A stretch of 5,263 nucleotides of DNA from Desulfobacterales bacterium (GTDB lineage: Bacteria; Desulfobacterota; Desulfobacteria; Desulfobacterales; C00003106): positions 1-5,263 of the forward strand of contig JAUVFC010000136.1 in assembly GCA_030594505.1 (NCBI GenBank). Reading direction: 5' to 3'. The position numbers were made by a program, and so were the translations under genes. The first letter of the stretch is position 1; the number at the start of each line of letters is the position of its first letter. Of this stretch, positions 1 through 5,263 are shown piece after piece. The notes beneath the pieces were generated by a model. The model made no database searches, was not told the DNA's origin, and saw nothing but the letters and a program-made list of their open reading frames with translations.

Positions 1-104
1 GAAAGGCGAAGATTTTAACCGCAGGAATACTTTGGGTATTTCGAGGATTAAAATCTGAGCCTGACGCAGAGATTGGGCAAAAGGGGACGTTTTGAAACTG
101 CCTC
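1..104. repeat. Structured intergenic repeat, copy R1
   Basis: This stretch is homologous to R2 at 4065-4180, in the same orientation. Three blocks match: 3-45 against 4065-4107 (36 of 43 identical), TGAGCCTGACG at 56-66 against 4124-4134 (11 of 11), and 76-104 against 4152-4180 (27 of 29, including a run of 22 identical bases at 79-100). The segments between the blocks differ in sequence and length: 10 against 16 bases, then 9 against 17. In R1 the first half folds as a nested hairpin: AGATTTTAA at 10-18 pairs perfectly with TTAAAATCT at 48-56, enclosing the stem at 24-30/36-42. Homology is present almost to base 1, so the element may extend past the left edge. Short open frames exist on both strands, but they are not preserved in R2. 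I do not recognise a named family; a MITE- or REP-like repeat or a structured RNA are both possible. Confidence 0.75.
24..42. other. Conserved stem-loop inside R1
   Basis: GGAATAC at 24-30 pairs with GTATTTC at 36-42 (six Watson-Crick pairs and one G-T), around the 5-base loop TTTGG. The same 7-bp stem occurs in R2 at 4086-4104 with loop TTGAT. It is nested in the outer 9-bp stem 10-18/48-56, with 5-base internal loops on each side. Confidence 0.6.
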
Positions 105-200
105 ATTGTTAACAAATAGATTCTATCTATGTCAAGAAGAGTTGGATTGAAATTTGCCACGGTCACCGGATATAGAAGAAGTATCAGTGCATTCCCATAT

Positions 201-241
201 ATTGTATATATAACTATCTACACATACACGTTATTGTATAT
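201..241 (+). repeat. Pair of ATTGTATAT direct repeats
   Basis: ATTGTATAT occurs at 201-209 and 233-241, a start-to-start spacing of 32 bases, about three helical turns. The match extends to 12 of 14 positions (ATTGTATATataac against ATTGTATATttacc). It sits just upstream of the proposed smc promoter, where an activator or repressor could bind. The surroundings are very AT-rich, so chance similarity is a real alternative. Confidence 0.3.
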
Positions 242-247
242 TTACCC

Positions 248-276
248 TTTACAAAGGATTTTTGCTTTGTTATTCT
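248..276 (+). promoter_or_regulatory. Probable sigma70-type promoter of smc
   Basis: TTTACA at 248-253 matches the -35 consensus at 5 of 6 bases. A 17-base spacer separates it from TATTCT at 271-276, which keeps the key TA...T positions, and a TGn extended -10 element lies at 268-270. Transcription would begin near 283 and give a leader of about 70 bases. A competing arrangement uses perfect TTGACA (276-281), but its nearest perfect TATAAT (305-310) is 23 bases away, which is too far. The assignment is inference from sequence alone. Confidence 0.45.
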
Positions 277-337
277 TGACAAAGGAGAACTTTGACCTGC
301 AAAATATAATAAGAAAGCACGATTCCAAGAGACAGCT

Positions 338-343
338 TAAGGT
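338..343 (+). promoter_or_regulatory. Ribosome binding site of smc
   Basis: TAAGGT lies eight bases before the ATG at 352. Its TAAGG part matches the 5' half of the canonical TAAGGAGGT. This supports the ATG at 352 as the smc start, in agreement with the protein, which begins directly with the family-typical MYIKRLDICGFKSF. Confidence 0.65.
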
Positions 344-351
344 AAGAAGCG

Positions 352-3300
352 ATGTATATTAAGCGATTAGATATTTGCGGTTTTAAATCCTTTGTGGAAA
401 AGACCTCTTTTATATTTGCTCCGGGGGTCAGCGCTGTGGTCGGGCCGAACGGCTGCGGCAAAAGCAATGTGATCGATGCCATGCAATGGGCCATGGGTGA
501 GCAGAGCGTCAAGCAACTGCGCGGCAAGTCAAGAGAAGACATAATATTTGCCGGTGCGGAAGATAGGCACCCCATGAATGTGGCCGAGGTTGTTATGACT
601 CTGGTCAACACCAATGGTCATCTGCCCGAAGAATATCGAGATCTGCCTGAAATTTCGATAGGACGACGATTCTTTCGCTCCGGGGAAAGTGAATATTTTA
701 TCAATAAGCGTTCATGTCGCCTTAAGGATATCCACAACATCTTTTTAGGTACCGGTGTAGGGGCAAAGGCCTATTCTATTATACAGCAGGGACGCATCGG
801 GGCCATTGTTGAAGCAAGCCCTGAAGAAATACATTATTTCATCGAAGAAGCCGCCGGCACCACCCGCTATAAAAATCAGAAACGGGAAGCGCTTCGCAAG
901 ATTGAAAAGACGCGTCAGAATCTGTTCAGGGTCAATGATATCATCGGTGAAATCAATCGTCAGCGAAATGCGCTGAACCGGCAAGCCAAAAAGGCCGAAC
1001 GGTTTAAGAAACTTCGTGACCGGGTTCGTGATGTCGATATCCTCCTCACTGTCCATCGGTACCGCCGGATCCTCGACCAACTCAATAAAGGAGATGATCT
1101 CTTAAGATCGTTGAAAGATGCTGACGTGAAACACGGCGCGAAATTGGCCCAACTTGATGCCGCTATAGAACAGATTAAATGGGAACGCACTCAGAGGGAA
1201 AAAGCTGTATCCGGACAGAGAAATCGACAACATGAATGTCAACGAGCCATAGACAAGGGAGAAAACAATATCCTTCACTATCAGAAGGATATAGAACGAC
1301 TGAAGGTTGAAGCTGTAGAACTGCGCCAGGAACGGGAAGATACGGCAGAAAAGAACCGTCAGCTTGCCGAAGAATTGTCCGGATTGGAAGAAGCGGCTGC
1401 GCGGTTTGAAGTAGAGGTTGAAAAAAAATTAGCCGGGCTGAAGGAGAAAGAGGAAAAGGAACATCATCTAAAGGAACATTTGACCGGGCTCAAGGCATCT
1501 CTTGAAAAAGAAAAAGGAGAAGTGGTTTCTCTCCTTACACGGGAGGCCCAGTACAAAAACACACATCAGAATGCCACTCGAAACAAGGCGTCCTTGAATC
1601 AGCGGGTTACCCGGGTACGGAACGAAGAAAAAAAAGCGGCGAAGCGCGTCTCTGAGCTTGAGAAAAGGGTGGCCGACGCAAAAGCACACCTCGAAACACT
1701 AAAAGCCGCGCTGAAGAAACTGAACCGTACGGCGGGTTCCCTGGAAGCCGACTTGCAGGAGCAGCGCAGGAGCCTCGGAGAAAAGGTCAAAGATGTCCAG
1801 ATCTTGAGTTCTGAATTTCAGGAGGTCCGTTCCAGGTACAATGCATTGCATAAGATGGATGAAAATTATGAGTGGCTCAAAGGTGGAGTGCGAGCCATCA
1901 TGCGACGTCACAGATCACTTGCCGGCCAAAACGGAATTTGCGGTCTGGTAGCCGACGTCATCGAAGCAGAACCATCTTTTGAAGTGGCAGTTGAAGCGGC
2001 GCTCGGTGATGCTGTTCAACATGTAATCGTGAAGACACAGGAAGAAGGAATAAAGGCGATAAGCTATCTGGCAAGCGAGACTTCCGGCCGGGGGAGTTTT
2101 ATCCCGATCCATACCTTTAAGTCCCTCTCTGACATGGTCCATTCCTCTAAACCGGGGCCGGCCGGCCTTCTTTTGAATCATGTGACCGCTAAAGAGGGGT
2201 ATGAGACCCTGGTCGAACACCTTCTTGGGCATGTGGTGGTAGCGGAAGATCTTCAGGATGCGCTGAGTCTGTGGAACCGCAACGGAGTATTTCAGACCGT
2301 AGTTACCAAGAACGGTGATCGGGTCTCTTGCGATGGGATACTCACCGGCGGAAGCCCGGAAAAGGCGGAAGCAAGCATCTTAGCGAAAAAACGCGAGCTA
2401 AAAACGCTGGGCGAGGTCGTTTCCGGCCTTAAATTGCGCCTTGAGGCCGCAAAGGCAGAGCAGGAGGACATGGAGGCCTCCGCGTGTGCTCTGGAATCCA
2501 ACCGACAGAAGATATTACAAAAACTCCGATCAAAAGAAGCGGAACAGGTAGACGCGGAAAAAAGCCTGTACAGAATACAGGAAGACCTGAAACACGCGCA
2601 ACGGCATCTGGAGATCGCGCGATTGGAACTCGAACAGATGAGCGGGGAAGAGATCGATCTGGATCAGGAGATTTCACAATACAGCGAACTTCTATCAAAG
2701 ATTTCAGAAGAGGTCTCTGCTTCCAGGGCGCTTATTGCCAGGTTGGATTCACGGGTACGGAAGGGATCCGACGACCTGGAAGCCCTCAATCAAAAAGTAA
2801 TGGAGATTCGACTGGAACTGACTTCTCTTAAGGCAAAGAAAGAGAACGCACAAAACGATCTCAGGCGTCTGGAGTCGTTTCAGTTTGAAGGCATGGACCG
2901 TTTCGACCAATTGGCTGAGGAGTTAAATGAGACGGAAAGAGATATTGAAGCCACAAAGATACGACTCAGGAAAGAAAAGGAGCGTATTGAAACACTGTAC
3001 GCTGAACTGGAAGTTGTTGAAACTACCCTGTCTGAAGGTGAGACGGCATTCCAGGAGATCGATATAAAACTGAGTGAAAACGATCAGATTATCTCCGGGG
3101 TTGAGACCGTTCAAAAAGAGACGCAGAAGAAGATTCAACAATTAGAGATGGAACAGTCCGAGCGGCGGCTCAAGCTGGAACACCTGATTGCCCGGATCGA
3201 TGAGCGGTATCATGAAAATCTAAAGGCGCTGTCCGGCGCTGTGAATCCCGAAGAAATTGATCTAACTGAAAAAGAAACGGAGCTCGCCGGTCTGCGTGAA

Positions 3301-3930
3301 AAAATAGCCGGGATGGGGGAGGTAAATCTTGCGGCAATCAAGGAATTTGAAACCCTTAACGAGCGCCTTGATTTTTATAACGCACAATATGAGGACCTTG
3401 GAAAAGCGATTGAAAACCTGCAAGGGGTAATTCGCAAGATCAACAGCACCACAAAGAAAAAATTTTTAGAGACACTTACGGCGATCAACGAGAAGCTTAA
3501 GGTGGTCTTTCCCGCCCTCTTTGAAGGAGGAACTGCCGGGCTGGAACTCACCGATTCAGACAACCCCCTTGAATCAGGCGTAGAATTTTTTGTACATCCT
3601 CCCGGGAAAAAACTTCTCCGCATGAGCCTTCTTTCAGGCGGAGAAAAGACCCTTGCCGCCCTTGCATTTATCTTTTCGATATATCTCATTAAACCTTCTC
3701 CATTCTGCCTCTTGGACGAGATCGACGCTCCCCTGGATGACGTGAATGTAGAACGCTTCACCAACCTGCTGAAAAGTATAGCAGAACGCTCCCAGGTCAT
3801 ACTGGTTACCCACAATAAACGATCCATGGAGATGTCCGACACCTTGTTCGGGGTTACCATGGAGAGTCAGGGAATTTCAAAGCTGGTGTCAGTGAACTTG
3901 AGGGAGATGGAAGAGGCACAGGCTGCCTGA
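352..3930 (+). CDS. smc: Chromosome segregation protein SMC
   Basis: This is a complete SMC ATPase of 1192 residues, close to the roughly 1190 typical of bacterial SMC. It forms a homodimer that, with kleisin ScpA and ScpB, extrudes DNA loops and helps resolve sister chromosomes on the nucleoid. Order along the protein: N-terminal head with Walker A GPNGCGKS (31-38), the R-loop LRG (56-58) and Q-loop (around Q145, in YSIIQQG); ascending coiled coil about 165-510, rich in Glu, Lys and Leu; hinge about 525-668, with GRGSFIPI at 579-586 and a Gly-rich end near 662-667; descending coil about 670-985; C-terminal head with signature LSGGE (1094-1098), Walker B ending LLDE (D1122, catalytic E1123), D-loop PLDD (1127-1130) and H-loop H1154. 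No key residue is missing and the frame is intact. The start is supported by TAAGGT upstream. scpA and scpB are not adjacent here. RecN or Rad50 are excluded by the hinge and family motifs. Confidence 0.97.
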   Translation: MYIKRLDICGFKSFVEKTSFIFAPGVSAVVGPNGCGKSNVIDAMQWAMGEQSVKQLRGKSREDIIFAGAEDRHPMNVAEVVMTLVNTNGHLPEEYRDLPEISIGRRFFRSGESEYFINKRSCRLKDIHNIFLGTGVGAKAYSIIQQGRIGAIVEASPEEIHYFIEEAAGTTRYKNQKREALRKIEKTRQNLFRVNDIIGEINRQRNALNRQAKKAERFKKLRDRVRDVDILLTVHRYRRILDQLNKGDDLLRSLKDADVKHGAKLAQLDAAIEQIKWERTQREKAVSGQRNRQHECQRAIDKGENNILHYQKDIERLKVEAVELRQEREDTAEKNRQLAEELSGLEEAAARFEVEVEKKLAGLKEKEEKEHHLKEHLTGLKASLEKEKGEVVSLLTREAQYKNTHQNATRNKASLNQRVTRVRNEEKKAAKRVSELEKRVADAKAHLETLKAALKKLNRTAGSLEADLQEQRRSLGEKVKDVQILSSEFQEVRSRYNALHKMDENYEWLKGGVRAIMRRHRSLAGQNGICGLVADVIEAEPSFEVAVEAALGDAVQHVIVKTQEEGIKAISYLASETSGRGSFIPIHTFKSLSDMVHSSKPGPAGLLLNHVTAKEGYETLVEHLLGHVVVAEDLQDALSLWNRNGVFQTVVTKNGDRVSCDGILTGGSPEKAEASILAKKRELKTLGEVVSGLKLRLEAAKAEQEDMEASACALESNRQKILQKLRSKEAEQVDAEKSLYRIQEDLKHAQRHLEIARLELEQMSGEEIDLDQEISQYSELLSKISEEVSASRALIARLDSRVRKGSDDLEALNQKVMEIRLELTSLKAKKENAQNDLRRLESFQFEGMDRFDQLAEELNETERDIEATKIRLRKEKERIETLYAELEVVETTLSEGETAFQEIDIKLSENDQIISGVETVQKETQKKIQQLEMEQSERRLKLEHLIARIDERYHENLKALSGAVNPEEIDLTEKETELAGLREKIAGMGEVNLAAIKEFETLNERLDFYNAQYEDLGKAIENLQGVIRKINSTTKKKFLETLTAINEKLKVVFPALFEGGTAGLELTDSDNPLESGVEFFVHPPGKKLLRMSLLSGGEKTLAALAFIFSIYLIKPSPFCLLDEIDAPLDDVNVERFTNLLKSIAERSQVILVTHNKRSMEMSDTLFGVTMESQGISKLVSVNLREMEEAQAA

Positions 3931-4085
3931 TATTCTCTTTGCGTCCTGCCAATATTTCTTATCCTCATACGAATCAGCTTGATCTTTCCCGCCATGAGAG
4001 CTTTGCATAACGCGACATTTTTTCGTCAGGCAAGTTGAGCGAAGTGAAATCCCGTCACCGGGGGAAGGTGAAAATTCTAACCACA

Positions 4086-4104
4086 GGAATACTTGATGTA
4101 TTTC
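4086..4104. other. Conserved stem-loop inside R2
   Basis: GGAATAC (4086-4092) pairs with GTATTTC (4098-4104) around loop TTGAT. The stem is identical to that at 24-42 in R1. All three mismatches between the copies in this stretch fall in the loop, as expected if the stem is constrained. Confidence 0.6.
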
Positions 4105-4107
4105 GAG

Positions 4108-4123
4108 TCCCGCCTCGGCGGGA
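4108..4123. repeat. GC-rich hairpin TCCCGCC-TC-GGCGGGA
   Basis: This is a perfect 7-bp inverted repeat with a 2-base centre (in RNA, a 6-bp stem with a CUCG loop). It replaces a 10-base AT-rich segment of R1. Almost the same palindrome recurs 27 bases further on, which suggests both derive from one short repeat family inserted into R2. Confidence 0.6.
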
Positions 4124-4134
4124 TGAGCCTGACG

Positions 4135-4151
4135 TCCCGCCGATGGCGGGA
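4135..4151. repeat. GC-rich hairpin TCCCGCC-GAT-GGCGGGA
   Basis: This perfect 7-bp inverted repeat has the same arms as the hairpin at 4108-4123, with centre GAT instead of TC. It lies between conserved blocks 2 and 3 of R2, where R1 has an unrelated 9-base linker. No T-tract follows (GGTAAAAGGGG), so it is not an intrinsic terminator on the plus strand. On the minus strand the following bases are CGTCAGGCTC, which is not a T-tract either. Confidence 0.6.
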
Positions 4152-4295
4152 GGTAAAAGGGGACGTTTTGAAACTGGCTCGTGAAATTAATTTACTCAAC
4201 ACAACAAAGGTGCTTGCCGATTAGTGACAAGTATAGTAAGTAAAAAAAACAGGTGCAAGTTTAAAACGATCTATTTCTTCTAACTTCTTATTGTT

Positions 4296-5263
4296 ATGGT
4301 TAAAAAAACAATTATAAGTGTAATCCTCCTCGTGGCAGGGGGACTCACGGTTGGTTTATATGTAATCTTGAATCAATACGGTAATACCCCCATTTCTGAC
4401 CTAAAAAGGGATGTAATTATCCAAATTCGTTTCGGTCAAAGTTTTCGGGATACAGTAAAGCAATTCAATGACGCGGGATTATTGCATAATCCTAAAAAGT
4501 TCAGCCTCCTTGCCCGTATTAGAAGGTTAGACACCAAAATACAGGCAGGAGAATACAAAATCTCCTCCCCTATAACCCCGAATGAAATGCTCACCAACTT
4601 GAGCACAGGGAGGACAATTCTTTATAGTGTGACCATACCTGAAGGACATAATCTGTACCAGATTGGTGACCTTTTGGAAGAGAAAGGAATCCTGGACGGT
4701 AAAATATTTATTGCAGCAGTTCTGGAGCCCGATCGTGTGCGAAAAGCCGGTATCGGGGGAAATTCGTTTGAAGGGTATCTCTTTCCTGATACCTATCGCT
4801 TTCCCAAGGTTATAGAAGCTGAAAAAGTGATACAAACCATGGTAAAGCGATTTTATGAAGTGTTTACGCCGGAATGGGAAAAGAAATGTGATTCAATTCA
4901 ATTCTCGCTCCACGAGGTGGTCATTCTTGCCTCAATTATAGAAAAAGAGACGGGTGACCCTTCAGAGAGGCCGCTTATCGCATCAGTCTTTTTGAATCGT
5001 CTTAACCGAAAAATGCGTCTTGAGAGCGACCCGACAGTTATCTACGGAATCAAGGATTTTAACGGCAATCTAACTCGCAAAGACCTCACAACATATACAC
5101 CTTACAATACCTACAGGACTAAAGGTCTCCCCCCCGGACCGATTGCCAATCCAGGATTGGATTCATTAAAAGCAGTCCTTGACCCGGCAGATGGACCATA
5201 CCTCTATTTTGTCTCCAAAAATAACGGAACCCACCACTTTTCACGGGGTATAAAAGAACACAA
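4296..5263 (+). CDS. mltG: Endolytic murein transglycosylase MltG (3' end cut)
   Basis: MltG cleaves within nascent peptidoglycan glycan strands at the outer face of the inner membrane, leaving 1,6-anhydro-MurNAc ends and limiting strand length. 322 codons are visible and the frame runs off the window; E. coli MltG has about 340 residues, so probably only a short tail is missing. A basic N-terminus (MVKKT) leads into one membrane segment (about residues 5-26), followed by a LysM-like region (about 40-105) and the YceG-type catalytic domain. Motifs: EGYLFPDTYRF (159-169), ASIIEKET with the expected catalytic Glu at 216, a SDPTVIYG stretch (244-251), YNTY and GLPPGPIANPG (277-287), and YLYFV (302-306) followed by the family-typical GTHHFS. 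An in-frame stop at 4281-4283 fixes the start at ATG 4296, although no Shine-Dalgarno precedes it. A run of seven C at 5129-5135 keeps the frame. Confidence 0.95.
   Translation, partial: MVKKTIISVILLVAGGLTVGLYVILNQYGNTPISDLKRDVIIQIRFGQSFRDTVKQFNDAGLLHNPKKFSLLARIRRLDTKIQAGEYKISSPITPNEMLTNLSTGRTILYSVTIPEGHNLYQIGDLLEEKGILDGKIFIAAVLEPDRVRKAGIGGNSFEGYLFPDTYRFPKVIEAEKVIQTMVKRFYEVFTPEWEKKCDSIQFSLHEVVILASIIEKETGDPSERPLIASVFLNRLNRKMRLESDPTVIYGIKDFNGNLTRKDLTTYTPYNTYRTKGLPPGPIANPGLDSLKAVLDPADGPYLYFVSKNNGTHHFSRGIKEH

Larger units (their letters stand above)
105..351 (+). other. AT-rich leader region upstream of smc
   Basis: No convincing gene lies here. An open frame from ATG 129 to 362 exists, but it lacks a ribosome binding site, overlaps the smc start and encodes a composition expected of AT-rich DNA. 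Visible signals are a 10-bp palindrome TTGTTAACAA (106-115) just after R1, two ATTGTATAT copies (201-209, 233-241), a likely promoter (248-276), two ACAAAGGA copies (251-258, 279-286), an inverted repeat CTTTGT/ACAAAG (265-270/279-284) and a consensus TATAAT (305-310) without a well-spaced -35. An AAAGGAG (281-287) looks like a Shine-Dalgarno but leads only to a 5-codon TTG frame (292-309). Confidence 0.6.
4065..4180. repeat. Structured intergenic repeat, copy R2
   Basis: This is the second copy of the element at 1-104, in the same orientation and about 4.06 kb away, so the two copies bracket smc. The three conserved blocks lie at 4065-4107, 4124-4134 and 4152-4180. Where R1 has the right arm of its outer stem (within 46-55) and a 9-base linker (67-75), R2 instead has two GC-rich perfect hairpins built on TCCCGCC/GGCGGGA. 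The left arm of the outer stem is still recognisable (AAATTCTAA) but its partner is gone. The 3' block AAAAGGGGACGTTTTGAAAC (4155-4174), continuing to 4176, is the best conserved part. The function is unknown. Confidence 0.75.
3931..4295 (+). other. smc-mltG intergenic region
   Basis: These 365 bases hold no convincing gene. The first part (3931-4050) shows no clear feature; no canonical terminator with a T-tract follows smc. A small hairpin CCCG/CGGG (4051-4054/4059-4062) precedes repeat R2 (4065-4180). After R2 come a 10-bp palindrome AAATTAATTT (4184-4193), a lone -10-like TATAGT (4232-4237) with no good -35 at 15-18 bases, an eight-A tract (4242-4249) and a pyrimidine-rich stretch up to the mltG start. 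A long minus-strand frame is open from about 4191 down to a stop at 3889-3891, but its first ATG is only at 4006-4008 and it overlaps the smc 3' end, so I do not call it a gene. Confidence 0.6.

Noticed and set aside
246..263. CCTTT-AC-AAAGG followed by ATTTTT as an intrinsic terminator
   Set aside because: The stem would be four weak base pairs with a tetraloop, and it coincides with the proposed -35 element of smc.
129..362. 77-codon plus-strand open frame overlapping the smc start
   Set aside because: It has no ribosome binding site before its ATG, its hydrophobic Tyr/Ile-rich middle reflects AT-rich DNA, it spans the probable smc promoter, and it resembles no family I know.
2484..2831. 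115-codon plus-strand frame inside smc
   Set aside because: It is an out-of-frame shadow of the charged coiled-coil arm; the smc frame is continuous and clearly the coding one.
3914..3928. AGGCA/TGCCT hairpin at the smc stop as a terminator
   Set aside because: The stem is only 5 bp and is followed by GATATTCTCTTTG rather than a T-tract. The T-run at 4018-4023 has no convincing stem before it.
4065..4151. Resemblance of GGAAGGTGAAAATTC and nearby GC hairpins to a cobalamin riboswitch
   Set aside because: The B12-box order and core (such as the AGGAGACCTGCC-type segment) are absent, R1 lacks the similar word, and neither smc nor mltG is a known B12-regulated gene.
3889..4191. Long minus-strand open frame across R2, the intergenic region and the smc 3' end
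   Set aside because: There is no usable start until ATG 4008-4006, the frame crosses the repeat in a phase not shared with R1, and it ends inside smc. It is most likely chance plus GC-rich repeat sequence.
4214..4242. TTGCCG with TATAGT or TAAGTA as an mltG promoter
   Set aside because: The spacing to TATAGT is only 12 bases, and TAAGTA at 17 bases is a poor -10. I cannot support a promoter call here.

Overview
The window looks like a chromosomal segment from a Gram-negative, mid-GC bacterium, most likely Desulfobacterota (the former Deltaproteobacteria). That placement is an impression from the SMC protein (for example its APLDD D-loop and YSIIQQGRIGAIVEASPEE segment) and was not tested by any search.

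Layout. Positions 1-104 hold one copy (R1) of a structured intergenic repeat, possibly continuing past the left edge. Positions 105-351 are an AT-rich leader with a plausible extended -10 promoter and a Shine-Dalgarno for smc. Positions 352-3930 are a complete smc gene (1192 codons) with every ATPase motif intact, a hinge, and two coiled-coil arms of similar length. Positions 3931-4295 are a 365-base intergenic gap containing a second copy (R2, 4065-4180) of the repeat, here carrying two GC-rich TCCCGCC/GGCGGGA hairpins. Positions 4296-5263 are mltG, the endolytic peptidoglycan transglycosylase, cut by the right edge only shortly before its expected C-terminus.

How the genes relate. SMC compacts and segregates the chromosome with ScpA/ScpB, which are not in this window. 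MltG trims nascent glycan strands at the inner membrane. Both are housekeeping cell-cycle genes on the same strand, but the 365-base gap, the repeat in it and the separate leader argue against one tight operon. 

The genes are ordinary. The signal the genes do not explain is the pair of homologous repeats in the same orientation on either side of smc. They share three conserved blocks and a stem-loop whose stem is identical while its loop differs. Their hairpin segments differ in length and break the reading frame on either strand, so I favour a non-coding structured repeat (mobile or RNA-like) over small genes. I see no phage, CRISPR, toxin-antitoxin, defence system or complete insertion sequence.
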